64,000 nt of DNA from Megalonaias nervosa. Its lineage: Eukaryota; Mollusca; Bivalvia; Unionida; Unionidae. Both the position numbers and the translations under genes were made by a program. The stretch lies in contig JAECUM010009483.1 in NCBI GenBank assembly GCA_016617855.1, forward strand, positions 1 to 64,000, read 5' to 3'. A model generated the notes under the pieces. That model searched no databases and was not told the DNA's origin. It was given only the letters and a program-made list of their open reading frames with translations. Shown piece after piece: positions 1 to 10,916 of this stretch; the first letter of the stretch is position 1, and the number at the start of each line of letters is the position of its first letter.

Positions 1-90
<90 letters not shown>
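1..90. repeat. (CA)n microsatellite
   Basis: A pure CA dinucleotide run fills the first 90 bases and is cut by the window edge, so its full length is unknown. Several SINEs in this window end in (CA)n, so this may be the tail of a SINE lying just outside. Confidence 0.97.
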
Positions 91-91
<1 letters not shown>

Positions 92-1205
92 CTTCAGGGT
101 AGATATTGTTCATGTTGATCAAACCCTTATTTGATGAAACATCCCCCCTGTCCTCGTATACATTTAATTGAACAATCTTCATGGACAAATATTACTCATA
201 AAAGATTGATTTTAGTTGCTCCTTGAAAGATGTGTTGAAAGATAAATATGAGAGTTCCATATATGTGACTGGCATAATATAGGTATGATTGTCATTTCCT
301 TTAAAAGAGACAGCAGCTTTTCCATCGCTGTTCTTTGAAAATATCAGAGAGTGTTATTGCCTCTGGTTCACACTAATTACATCAATGGTATTGAGCATGT
401 TTGATTTTAAATATATACAAAAGGATGTTGGCATGTGTTTTGATTCAGATCCCAGAATTTATGCAATGTTAGTTATGAATAATTTAATTAAGCCAATTAC
501 TGAGTTTAAATCAAGCATATTTGCTTAGAAATGTGTTGAAGTGAACGACAGTATAAATCTTTAAAGAGATAAATACATTGTCACTTAATATTTTGTCTTT
601 ATTTTAAAAATGGCAACTCCATAAAATGAAGTACTCATGAATATGCATTTTTTAACCAAAACCACAAAATTTGATATTCATGAACGTAAAGTGATTCACT
701 GTACCATGTGTTCATTTTATATCCATCCATGTTTGAGATTAAAATGTTTACAGGCATTTAGTCATGATGGTACTCTTTTTAAACCAGAAATAGATAATGG
801 TCCAACAGTACAATTACTATTTCATATAAGATATTCTGCTGCCGAAGAATTTTCATGGAATTTTATGTCAATTTTTTCTGTAAGAACACTGAACTGATAA
901 TGAATACTCGTACACAGTTGATAGTAAACAGTTGATGGGAACAGTGTTTCTACTTAAAAGGCATGACATGGAACAAAGGTGACCTGTCAGTCATTGGGTT
1001 GACTCTATTTATATTTGGGCTAGATCTGTTATTTTTGAGACAGCTAACTCAAACTGCAATATACAAGCATCAGAGCTAGCAACCTCTTTGTTATATGTGT
1101 AAGCAACAGCATGCTTCCATGAATAAATTCCTTTCCCACAAGAATTTGTGAATTATAAATTTATAGAGAGAATTCTTTAAACAGGAAATTACGCTGATTG
1201 CATGA

Positions 1206-1243
<38 letters not shown>

Positions 1244-1468
1244 TGATGATGATGATAATGATAATCACAGTATTCAGTAGATTGTATTTATTTAAGAACT
1301 AAGTTTGAAAGGTGAACTTGCATTCAGAGGTCACATGTGCACAAAGTCCTGTTTGGCCTTTTCCCTTGGATGACTGCTATTGGCAGGTTTGACAGTTTGA
1401 ATAAGTTGTAAATATATGAAATAACGTATATTATTTGACTGTTTTCATTTGACTGTTGCTACTTACAG
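91..1468. other. Intron or upstream sequence with no recognisable gene
   Basis: AT-rich sequence preceding the first visible exon. The sequence just before 1469 is a good acceptor (a pyrimidine-rich tract, then ttacag), so this is most likely the 3' part of an intron whose 5' exon is outside the window. Short open frames at 289-528 and 637-897 show no family signature, splice logic or codon bias that I could defend. The only structured element is the AAT/GAT microsatellite at 1207-1264. Confidence 0.6.
1207..1264. repeat. (AAT)n followed by (GAT)n microsatellite
   Basis: About 11 AAT units grade into GAT units, a compound trinucleotide microsatellite. No retroelement 3' end was recognised beside it. 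Confidence 0.9.
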
Positions 1469-1645
1469 AAAGTGTCAGTGTACTGTGAAGCCATGACAGA
1501 ATTCCAGGAGGAACAGAAGAAGGTGCAGGAGGAGTTGACTGACCTCAGACACAACAACTCAAAACTGAAGGAGGAATTGGCAGAACATACAGAGTGCCAG
1601 GCCAAGATTTCTACTCTAGAGAGTCAGTTAAGAGAGTTGAATCAG
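1469..1645 (+). CDS. Coiled-coil protein gene, first visible exon
   Basis: An internal exon of 177 nt (59 codons), in phase 0 at both ends, bounded by ttacag and gtaact. It encodes a strongly charged helix beginning KVSVYCEAMTEFQEEQKK, rich in Glu, Lys and Gln with regularly spaced Leu, as expected for a coiled coil. The translation is 59 residues with no stop. It is clearly paralogous to the next exon at 4082-4324: the first ~35 residues share KVS-Y--AM-EFQEEQKK and a DLRH motif. The protein family was not recognised. The gene's 5' exons and start codon lie outside the window. Phase-0 borders mean the exon can be duplicated or skipped without shifting frame. Confidence 0.8.
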
Positions 1646-4081
1646 GTAACTGAAAACAAAATTGAGGACAATATAAACAGTTAAAAATTTATGGTAGTAG
1701 TTGTAATCTGCCCATGTCTAGAGACCTATGAATAATAAGTTACTGTGAATATTGCAATTTATGTGACAGTAGTAGAATTATGAAAATATTTAATGGCAGG
1801 AACATCTTTTTGACTTAGTGTCAACAATGAGACAACTAATTTAAGAAATCCAGGCAATCAGGGAATACTTATAATGTTACAAAGCATGCAAAAAAAAATG
1901 AATCTATTATTAAGTGCAGCTTATTACTATAACTTGAGCAGTAGTGATTTCGATTAATATTTTTTGAGAGTGGGAGAGAGGAACTTTACTAAAACAGCTA
2001 ATGATTTAGAGATGTTTTAGAACAGATTCATCTTTTTTCTTTTTTGTGCATCCAATAGGAAAATTAACAAAGAAAAAAATTAAAACATTAATATCACTTG
2101 ACATAGAGGTATATAATTGATGTACAGTATTTGCATATGACAGATGGCTATATGTTTATCCTGGATTTGTATAGATAAGTTAGCCCTCCCCCCCTTATGT
2201 GTTTCAAGTCAGCTGACTATCCCTGGTTTTTTTACCCACCCTAGCACTACTTTTTCACCAGGGTTTAAAAAAAAAAATTAAATTTTTTTCCCCTGATATT
2301 TGTGCATCTAATTGAGCCAGTTTTGCCCAGTGCTTGAATTACTTAGTACATTATATATACTAAGCATTATATGTATTTTTTTAAAAAGAAAAACAACCTA
2401 CTTATCTACCCTAATTTTAAAACAAGCGCAATAGGAAACATATTCTTGGGGGGCCCAGTGCTGAAAAAAATCTGATAGCCCAAACCCACGGGACCTCTCT
2501 AATTTCACATTGGGCCCATCCTGTATTTTGTGTGAAGTGTCTATTGAGCTTGTCGTAAAAACATGTAATTTGTCTGAGAAAACTTGGATCGCGCTGATGA
2601 AATGTATTTTCAAGATACTGATATACCTGCCAAAACATGGCTTAATCTGATTAAAATCAGATCACCACTGTCCTACGTGAAGTGGAGATCTAATTTTAAG
2701 CAAATTGTAACACAGCGTCTCATGCTAAGAACATGATTTTTTACTCCCAAACCCACTGACACAGTCATGTCTTGAGAAAACACAATTTTCAGTAATCTTC
2801 GAAAATAATTTTTTTTATAAAACACCACTTTCAGAATATGCCCATTACATGTAGCATGTGTAAATGGTAAACAGTCATGATTGGAGAGGATATAAAACTA
2901 TCCTTTGAGCAGTTCAAACAGCAGCAATTAAAAGGCAAAAAGGTCAGGTATAAACCATCATTTCACATATTACTTAATTGGATGAGATGTGTTTGAAGAC
3001 TGCAGTGGGTGAGCCCATTGTGTTAATTTGTTAAGATCAGGAAGTGAAACAACCCAATATAGATAAATGAAAGATATGCTAGATGCATGTAGGAGAAAGA
3101 AATTTATTACATATTGCCTTGAAAGAGAATGTTTAAGCCCATTGTTTTATAGATTTTTTGTCGAGTTTGTAAACAGCAGCAACATTTCTTTGAAGTCGGC
3201 TTTTTACAAGCATATATAAAATGCATAGCATGATCATTTCATTTGTCAGAATAGTGTTCCAGTGTGAATCATTTTTGAAGCCAATTTAGGAAGCAATTAG
3301 CTATCAGCAAAGCCCAGCAAAAATAAATTTCAGATTTTTTAAAAGTCACCAGCCCTGGGCCAGTGTCTAAAAACAATTTCTTTGAGCATCGGGGCCTTAG
3401 TTCTAATTTCTGTTCGTAAAATGCAAAGGGCAGCAATTAATTTTGATAAAAGTAGTTCTTCATAAAGGGAGCTGAATGATTGAGTGCTGTAACAAAAGGT
3501 CAATTTACATCTTTATTTTATTATTGTTGAACTGTTAGCTTTATAGCCATACTACTGATGGCAGTTAAAAACTACAGACAGACTGCATTTGGACAACTGA
3601 TGGAGCCTGGAAAGGGTAAACAAGTCTGGTGAAGCATTGCTGTTTTGAAAAATTGCGTGAGCCTGTACTGTACCACTATTTTGTTGTAGGCATATTTGTG
3701 TTCATTTGTTTTCTTTATTTTGGGTAATTGTAAAGGTTAGTGTATGAAATAAATTATCTATTAATATGTAGACTTTGACTGAGGAAACTCCTCCGATTAT
3801 AGCAGTAACACATGCTTTTATTGAGTCCACTTCCAAGAATCAAAATATCATCCTTTGACTTGGACCAAGATGAAAGAACATGAGCTGGGAGGGAGGAGGC
3901 AATTGGGTAATAAATAGCAGGTAATTATTACATATTAGTCCTCCCCACAAAAAACCAACACATTTTTTAAAAATAACCACTAAAATTGATCCCATAAAAA
4001 CAAATGACACCACGGTGTTCATAAATTCTCTCCATGCTGTCATTATAGCAGACATGGAAAATATTACCTTGTCCATTTCAG
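1646..4081 (+). other. Intron between the two paralogous coiled-coil exons
   Basis: About 2.4 kb of AT-rich intron, donor gtaact at 1646 and acceptor ttcag ending at 4081. I see no intact gene, SINE or tandem array. Weak open frames on the minus strand at 2398-2638 and 3840-4076 look spurious. Homopolymer runs of C at about 2188 and A/T at about 2270-2290 are low complexity. Confidence 0.6.
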
Positions 4082-4324
4082 AAGGTGTCAGCGTACTCTC
4101 ATGCCATGATAGAATTCCAGGAGGAACAGAAAAAGACAGAAGAGAAGTTGAATGACCTTAGGCACCAGAATTCTCAACTAAGAGAGGAACAGAGGACAGC
4201 TGTTAACTCTGATTTGCATAATGAGTGCCAGTCCAAATTCTCTAGTGTAGAAAAACAGTGTAGAGATTTGATAGAGGAAAACAAAAAATTAAAACAGGAT
4301 ACATTAAAGAATGCTGACAGTAAG
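4082..4324 (+). CDS. Coiled-coil protein gene, second visible exon
   Basis: An internal exon of 243 nt (81 codons), phase 0 to phase 0, with acceptor ttcag and donor gtatga. The product starts KVSAYSHAMIEFQEEQKK and continues as a Glu/Lys/Gln-rich helix ending in NADSK. It repeats the preceding exon over its first ~37 residues, then has an extra ~20-residue helical extension. Seen directly: the same residue pattern, the same phase and the same position of the exon start relative to the repeat. Inferred: one exon arose from the other by tandem duplication, either as sequential coiled-coil repeats or as mutually exclusive alternatives. Confidence 0.8.
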
Positions 4325-4500
4325 GTATGATAATGGATTTGTATGCTTGCCATTTTCCATTCCAGTATAATGAGGAAACATTTCCCATATTAATCATGTA
4401 AAGATTTTTAGTTACCTTGACAGCAGAAGCTTACAGATTTATACTTTTACCTACATTATCCTCACTTTGACATATCTTGGGCCATTCTACATCTGATGTA

Positions 4501-4848
4501 CCTTTCTAGACAGACCGCTCCGGTGGCCAAGTGGTTAGAGCATCCATCTCAGATGCGGGAGGTTGTGGGCTTGATCCCCGGCCAGTCATACCAAAGACTT
4601 ACAAAAATGGTACTAACAGCTGCCTCGCTTGGCACTCAGCATCAGGAGGTTAGTGTTAGGACTGGTGAGCCTGGTGTCAGGATAATGTGACTGGGTAGGA
4701 CATCATGCTACATGTCTGCAGCATGATGCTTGCTAGACATCACTATAAACTGCCACACTGCAGACATCATAGCGATATGACTGAGAAATTGTTAAAGCTA
4801 CGTTAAAAATCCAAATCACACACACACGCACACACCCCTTTCTAGACA
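4501..4848 (+). mobile_element. SINE family A, full-length copy with target-site duplication
   Basis: The element body spans about 4513-4836. It starts with a tRNA-like head (ccggtggccaagtggttaga for the A box, ggcttgatcccc for the B box), then a family-specific body with 'gtcataccaaagac' and 'ctaacagctgcctcgcttgg', and ends in a (CA)n tail. It is flanked by a perfect 12-bp direct repeat, cctttctagaca, at 4501-4512 and 4837-4848. The same family recurs at 24.5, 30.2, 38.4, 62.5 and 63.9 kb. The head is not an intact tRNA gene. Confidence 0.9.
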
Positions 4849-5060
4849 ACCTGACTAATCTTAGAGGGAAAAAAAGTTATTAAGATACACTGAAGAAAAT
4901 AAATGAATTTTAAAATATTCCTTATGGGTTTAAAATACGTATTGTAAAAAACAAAAGATGTATGTTTAAAACAAAATTATATGGTATCTTGCCCAGCAGA
5001 ATATGCCATTTGATCTTGACTGTAAATGTTCAAGACTGTATGCACTGGGTATTTTCTCAA

Positions 5061-5468
5061 ATGATACAGTGAAATGTGACACTTATCAGACACAGAAGAT
5101 TGTGTAACTTGAATGATAAAGTGAAATGCAGCACTTATCAGACACAGAAGATTGTGTAACTTGGATGATAAAGTGAAATGCAACACTTATCAGACACAGA
5201 AGATTGTCAAACTCAAATGATAAAGTGAAATGTAACACTTATCAGACACTGTAAATTGTGTAACTTGAATGATAAAGTGAAATGCATCACTTATCAGACA
5301 CAGAAGATTGTGTAATTCAAATGATAAAGTGAAATGCAACACTTATCAGACACTGTAGATTGTTTAACTTGAACAATAAAGTGAAATGCAACATTTGTCA
5401 GACACTGTAGATTGTGTAACTCGAATGATAAAGTGAAATGCAACACTTGTCAGACACGGAAGATTGTG
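5061..5468. repeat. 52-bp minisatellite, about 8 copies
   Basis: Imperfect tandem copies of a unit containing gataaagtgaaatgcaacac, then ttatcagacac and agattgtgtaac. The acttatca core recurs at 5081, 5133, 5185, 5237 and 5289, giving an exact 52-bp period. Later copies drift (ttgtcag, ttatcag). Confidence 0.92.
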
Positions 5469-5689
5469 TCACGGAGCTATTGTAACTGATTTACATGTAC
5501 TTTACCTTCAGTTTTTTGTTTTGCTCTTATCTGATTTTTTGTTGCATCCCTCACCTTTTGTTTCTACTAAGTAACACTTGAAAAACTTAAATCAGATCTG
5601 GAATTTTAAAAATTTTCCTTCTTGTCAGAAGGAATAGTAAATTGAGAAATTTTACTAGTCCTGCTGACTCTTAAGTAGTCTTTCCCACA

Positions 5690-6113
5690 ATGTCAGACTT
5701 GCCAAACCTTATGAATTTACCATAAGTCTGATGAAAATTACTATTAAAATATAGACTCACAGAATAAAAGCAAAAACTAAGGAAATAAGATTGTTGAGGT
5801 AAAATCTGGATAATTGGCTCATTTGTGTTTGATTTGGACCCAGGTTTCATATTTGATTTAGTGGAATTAATCAAGGAATCAGACCAACTTTACAGTAGTA
5901 CCTAAGACACTTTAAACTGCATACATTTTCATGCAAAGCATCTTGATGATGAAACTGTTGATTATTAAAATGTTACAAAAGGTCATCCAACAAGGGATAT
6001 ATGTTGAAGACGAAAGAGAAAATAAGCCTCTTAAAAAGTGTTTATAATCAGTACAGAAGAATAAAAAGGAATATTCAGATTCTTGTGAGTAAAAGCAGGA
6101 AGGGACACAATTA
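5690..6113. repeat. Dispersed repeat of about 420 bp, copy 1
   Basis: Shares long stretches in the same orientation with 37273-37684: 'gccaaaccttatg...accataagtctga', 'tgtgtttgatttgga', 'tttaaactgca', 'cctcttaaaaagt' and 'attcttg' followed by a purine-rich tract. Divergence is substantial. The left end contains a short palindrome around accttatg and cataag, which suggests a non-autonomous DNA transposon, but terminal repeats were not established. Confidence 0.65.
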
Positions 6114-7060
6114 TATTTATTGGACATAACATGTTGATTTGAGTATGTCTCATGGTGTGAGATATGATTGCCATCATCATGTGAAATTGGAAAAAATCCA
6201 AGGATTACATCAAGTTGAGAGATGGCAATAAGCCATTGAGCTGCATAGGGTTTGGAAGTGAAGTAGAGGTAAATAAGGTCTATGTGTACTTTACAAACTA
6301 CTCACTTGAACATAATGTTTACTGTTGCTGCATCAGTTTAGAATACCAAACATTTTAAATTACATGTTTTCCAACTTTACAATAGCAGTACAGGATATTT
6401 TGTTACACATTACTGAAAACTGGTTAAACTTACTGAAAAAAATCAACTGCCTTACTGAGGAGGTCTTGTTAGGGTTGGTAGGTTGCAATGTCAAACATGT
6501 ATATAGATTAATAACACTTTTGTTTCTTAAATATAGAAGATATTCAATAAGGTTCACGGGATAAATAATGACTGATTCTCTAGAAATAAACTATAAAGGA
6601 AGAGGTCTCATTAAACAATTATAGAGCCTCATCACTTGGAGAAAAAACAAACAATTTAATAAGGAAAAAAAAAAACAAGAGAGACCTCAATCACCATCTT
6701 AACTCCACAGATGATTTAAGATATTACCTGTTATACTTTAGTGAAACCAAGGTGAGATGTTCTCTCATTATAGTGGTATAGGCATTGTACAAGTTTTCAT
6801 AACAGATAAGAACCTTTGGACAAAATATATGCCTCAAAGATGATTACCTTTAAAGATAGTATGGTTAATCATAATATGGGATATGCATGATTATGGCATT
6901 AAAATGATAGTTGGCAAGTTCAAAAGTCAGATTTGCAGACTTTTTTATCCATTGTCCTCTGACCTTTCCTATCCCCATTTTTTATATTCTGTCCTTTATG
7001 TTGGAGTGTGAGTCTCCGAGCTTTTGGCCAATCAAAAAGGTTGGTATTTGCCAAAACTGT

Positions 7061-7722
7061 GATATCAGCATTGGGTAGCCACTTCCTACTGTGCCTAGTG
7101 AACCTAAACAACCTCGCATCAGGTCCTACCTGCACGAATGAATATAAAGATGTGTGGTATCAGCATTGGGTAGCCACTTCCTACTGTGCCTAGTGAACCT
7201 AAACAACCTTGCATCAGGTCCTACCTGCACGAATGAATATAAAGATGTGTGGTATCAGCATTGGGTAGCCACTTCCTACTGTGCCTAGTGAACCTAAACA
7301 ACCTCGCATCAGGTCCTACCTGCACGAATGAATATAAAGATGTGTGGTATCAGCATTGGGTAGCCACTTCCTACTGTGCCTAGTGAACCTAAACAACCTC
7401 GCATCAGGTCCTACCTGCACGAATGAATATAAAGATGTGTGGTATCAGCATTGGGTAGCCACTTCCTACTGTGCCTAGTGAACCTAAACAACCTCGCATC
7501 AGGTCCTACCTGCACGAATGAATATAAAGATGTGTGGTATCAGCATTGGGTAGCCACTTCCTACTGTGCCTAGTGAACCTAAACAACCTCGCATCAGGTC
7601 CTACCTGCATGAATGAATATAAAGATGTGTGGTATCAGCACTGGGTAGCCACTTCCTACTGTGCCTAGTGAACCTAAACAACCTCGCATCAGGTCCTACC
7701 TGCATGAATGAATATAAAGATG
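7061..7722. repeat. 95-bp tandem array, 7 near-identical copies
   Basis: The unit begins tatcagcattgggtagccac and ends with gaatgaatataaagatgtgt. Starts at 7156, 7251 and 7346 give a 95-bp period. Copies differ at only a few positions (for example cttgcatc for ctcgcatc, and tgcatgaa for tgcacgaa in the last two), so the array expanded or was homogenised recently. Open frames reading through it arise from the repetition and are not a gene. Confidence 0.95.
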
Positions 7723-8065
7723 ATTATCTTCTCAGAAATTGCAAGAATAATAGTCATCATGTCCTGGTGAATGCAAAGATCCTATTGGATATATTAGTGT
7801 GTGTGCCCATATAACAGCTTTATGGTATATTGGGTGGGCTGGGGTGATATAACATGCTTAGCAACCTAAATTGAGCCTGGCCCCAATGATATTATTTAAC
7901 CATGTTATGGCTCTTGTTTGACTTGGAACTTTGCCCTTAAATTTTGTTTCTACTCAATAACTTTTGAAGAACTGAATTAGGGAAAGGGCAAATAAAGCTG
8001 CCATGCACTAACCTATTTTCAGATGAAAAGTTCCATTACTGATTAAATCAGCATGTTCTATGCAA

Positions 8066-8100
8066 ATAATAATAATAATAATAATAACAATAATAATAAT
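8066..8100. repeat. (AAT)n microsatellite
   Basis: About 11 AAT units with one AAC interruption, followed by gtctttatttaaagtgtg. This could be the tail of an old retroelement on the minus strand, as seen for the LINE at 18.9 kb, but no coding part is visible beside it. Confidence 0.85.
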
Positions 8101-8473
8101 GTCTTTATTTAAAGTGTGTAACTCAAAAAGCTGAATACAACTAATCTACCTTGAGGCCCTCTACTGATAAAACCCCCAAACAATTACAAAGTATTATCAG
8201 TTATATTAATGTAAAGTATCTTCATGCAAGTTTTTTCTCATTCATGAAAAAAACTGTCTACAAGTAAACACATCTACACAAACATATACTAAATTCCATT
8301 ATGAAAGTAGGAGGATTTAACTGCATGTATAAATTTTTGTTCATCTCTCCAACAGTTGTAATTTGAAATGAATTAGGAAGATCTTCATGTATACGTAGCA
8401 GTTATTAATCACTTCTGCTTAGATATACCTTTGAGAAATCTTGGACATTTGGAGTTTATATAATACATATAGA

Positions 8474-8475
<2 letters not shown>

Positions 8476-8529
<54 letters not shown>
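8476..8529. repeat. (TA)n microsatellite
   Basis: About 26 perfect TA repeats. Confidence 0.97.
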
Positions 8530-8533
<4 letters not shown>

Positions 8534-10206
8534 TGCATCTATAGATGACCTACTAGCCTCTTTGGAGATGATTTTGGCAAGGGACAGTCTCTCCGAGCTT
8601 ATTGCATAACACATGATAAACTTATCCATCAAAATTATTACTGACAGTATTAGGTTTCACAGTGACAGCTATCCAGTATGTAACATAAATAACTTTTAAT
8701 AGTGCAATGGTATCCAATTTATACTTTTTTTCCATGGGTGGTTGATTCTCAAAATGTATTGGATAATTATTTATCATTGTTTCTGTTTTTATTAACTTCA
8801 TTCAGTTAACAAAAATATGATTGGTTGTTATTATAGATTTTGTTATGCAAGAGTCCACATTAAGTGAGTGTGACAGTCATGGCTTTGATCAAAGACAACA
8901 TAAATTATTGGTGTTATCGGTATCATGTAGATACATTTCTGGTTTAAATTTGCAAAAGTCACTAGTATCCATAATGCCAGTATTACATGGTGGAGAAATC
9001 TTGTATTTACCATTTGGGAAGGCTGACAACATTACTTGGGAATGTTGTCATAAAATTTCTTAGCTTCCAAAATTCTGCTTCTCAGTAGACCTGATTAAAC
9101 TTATTAACACAGAACTTAGGCTTTGATTTATCTAATTCAAAACAACAAATTGTGAGTTAGTAGTCATTCAGAACTTTGTAACAGGTCCCAGAATTAGAAG
9201 AGTTTTATACTAAACATCTGACATCTGATTGAATCATATCAACTCACTATCCAATCAAAATGTCAGAATTTTAAGTTGACATAAATGTGAGAGTTGTTGC
9301 TAATCTTGGAGTCAGTAGCAAAAATCCAGTATGCCTTTCATGATACAGACCCATAAATAGATAATTTTGCGAATGAAACAAAACTTGGATGCAGAATGAA
9401 TGCAAACATAATGCAGCATGAACATCAATGAAATGATGAATGCATTTTTAAGTAAAGGGATAGTGCAAATGCAAAGAGAAGAAGGCTTAATGATGAATGA
9501 AAATGGAACAAAACTCAAACATACTTCATGAATACATTGGAAAATTGGTTATTTTCAAGCTGCTGATCAGATTTCACCCTTTTGTATTTTAATCCATGAT
9601 GAGATTCTTAACACTGACAATAAAAATTTATATCCCATACAAGCCGTGAGATTGTTTTTGTTAAGGCAGGCATAAAAAACAACTATTGAGGTGATGACCT
9701 CATTACTGGTGGTTGTATCTGTACAGTTTTTAAATGATATGAAATAAGAAATAAAAAGTGCAAATATTCTACAACTGTATTTTTATGCTTATTGCAGTTG
9801 CAGTTAAATTTCATTGTGCATTCAGTCCTGTCTTTGTCTTTTGCATTTGATGCATTTGCTGTTTCATTAAATCACACTTTTAATATGACAGGATATGAAA
9901 GCTGCATTATCTCCCTTTGTCACTCAAAAAATTGAAAACCTTACATCGTTAAATGCAATTTCACTTGTTCCAAACAATTGAAAATGAAAGAAAATAATGG
10001 CTGAAAGTGATAAATGCAAGATCTGAATGCATTTCTGAGACATAAATGAAAAGCAGTAATCAGTGAAGAGCAAACCTGAATGGAATGCAAATAGAACACA
10101 GGTGGAATGCTGACAAATTTCAGAATTGGTAAAATTACCAGTTTCAGGTATGTTAACTGTTCAGTAATAGAGACTTAGTAATATAATTGCTTCTCCTATC
10201 TGCTAG
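8530..10206. other. Intron sequence, nothing recognised
   Basis: AT-rich intron leading up to the exon at 10207. The open frames at 8821-9063 (+) and 9312-9518 (-) lack splice sites, motifs or domain signatures. Several 'aatgcaaa' and 'gaatgaatg' words between 9370 and 10120 give a faintly repetitive texture but no regular period. Confidence 0.5.
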
Positions 10207-10308
10207 GCATTGGCTGATGAAAATCTCCGGTTGAAGAAACTGATTGTGCAGAAGGAAAATCATTTGCGGGATATGGACAGACAGAGGAACAGTGGAACAG
10301 CAAGTGAG
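10207..10308 (+). CDS. Coiled-coil protein gene, third visible exon
   Basis: An exon of 102 nt (34 codons), phase 0 at both ends, between acceptor tgctag and donor gtcagt. It encodes ALADENLRLKKLIVQKENHL followed by a charged stretch ending GTASE. Leu and Ile spacing in a heptad-like pattern fits continuation of the coiled coil. It sits 230 bp upstream of the next exon, the shortest intron in the gene so far. Confidence 0.8.
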
Positions 10309-10538
10309 GTCAGTCTGCAGAAAAGTGTTGTACATTGATGTCCTAATTGGTTAGCACTACTGTTCAGTCAGAACTTTTATGAACTGTTATGTACAATTTT
10401 TGTGTGTTTCTATTTTATTATGTGTTTGGATGGGTATATGAATGTACACAGAGAAATATATACATATACAGAACATGTTTCCACACGTTTAAACCATTGT
10501 TTTCTGATTCAATTGATTAGTTTGTTGATGTTTCACAG

Positions 10539-10637
10539 AGTTATGCCCTGACGTCTGCCAGAGAGGAGGTTGAGGCTCTGAAAAAGAAATACTCTGTTCT
10601 GATGAAGGACCTCAAAGAGATGAAAGAGCTGAAAGAG
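10539..10637 (+). CDS. Coiled-coil protein gene, fourth visible exon
   Basis: An exon of 99 nt (33 codons), phase 0 to phase 0, with acceptor ttcacag and donor gttagt. The product is SYALTSAREEVEALKKKYSV followed by a Lys/Glu/Leu helix ending MKELKE. It is a clear amphipathic helix and continues the coiled coil. Confidence 0.8.
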
Positions 10638-10801
10638 GTTAGTTACAGTTATGTCTCTGCCAGTCTAGTGTGGAAAATGTATTGGTTTTGTGCTGTCCGT
10701 CTGTCCATTTATTACACTTTTTTTGTATGCAAGCTCTTAAACTATTGGACCAAACCAGACCGAATGTGATATTTAGATACCTTGAGTAGGTCTCAAGACC
10801 T

Positions 10802-10916
10802 ACCGTATTTGCTGGCCTGTAAGTTGATGCAGAGCATAAGTTGAATTCGCTAATTTTGTAAATTCTCCAGCCTTCATCCATATATAAGTTGATGTGGAAT
10901 ATAAGATAAGGCCAGA
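10802..10916. repeat. Possible short MITE-like element
   Basis: A 115-bp segment begins accgtatttgctggcctgta and carries three copies of the word ataagttga or taagttgatg in direct orientation. Elements of the general form 'gtattngctggcgtataagtnga' are common dispersed repeats in aquatic animal genomes; that comparison is from memory. No second copy was found in this window. Confidence 0.3.

Larger units (their letters stand above)
4849..7060. other. Intron sequence, mostly repeats
   Basis: Part of the 5.9-kb intron between the exons at 4082-4324 and 10207-10308. It contains the 52-bp tandem array and the dispersed repeat copy listed separately. I see no exon-like reading frame in the remainder; the short open frames around 6325-6564 overlap on both strands and lack any motif. 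Confidence 0.5.

Noticed and set aside
637..897. 86-codon open frame upstream of the first visible exon
   Set aside because: No acceptor and donor pair consistent with the phase-0 start of the exon at 1469, and no motif.
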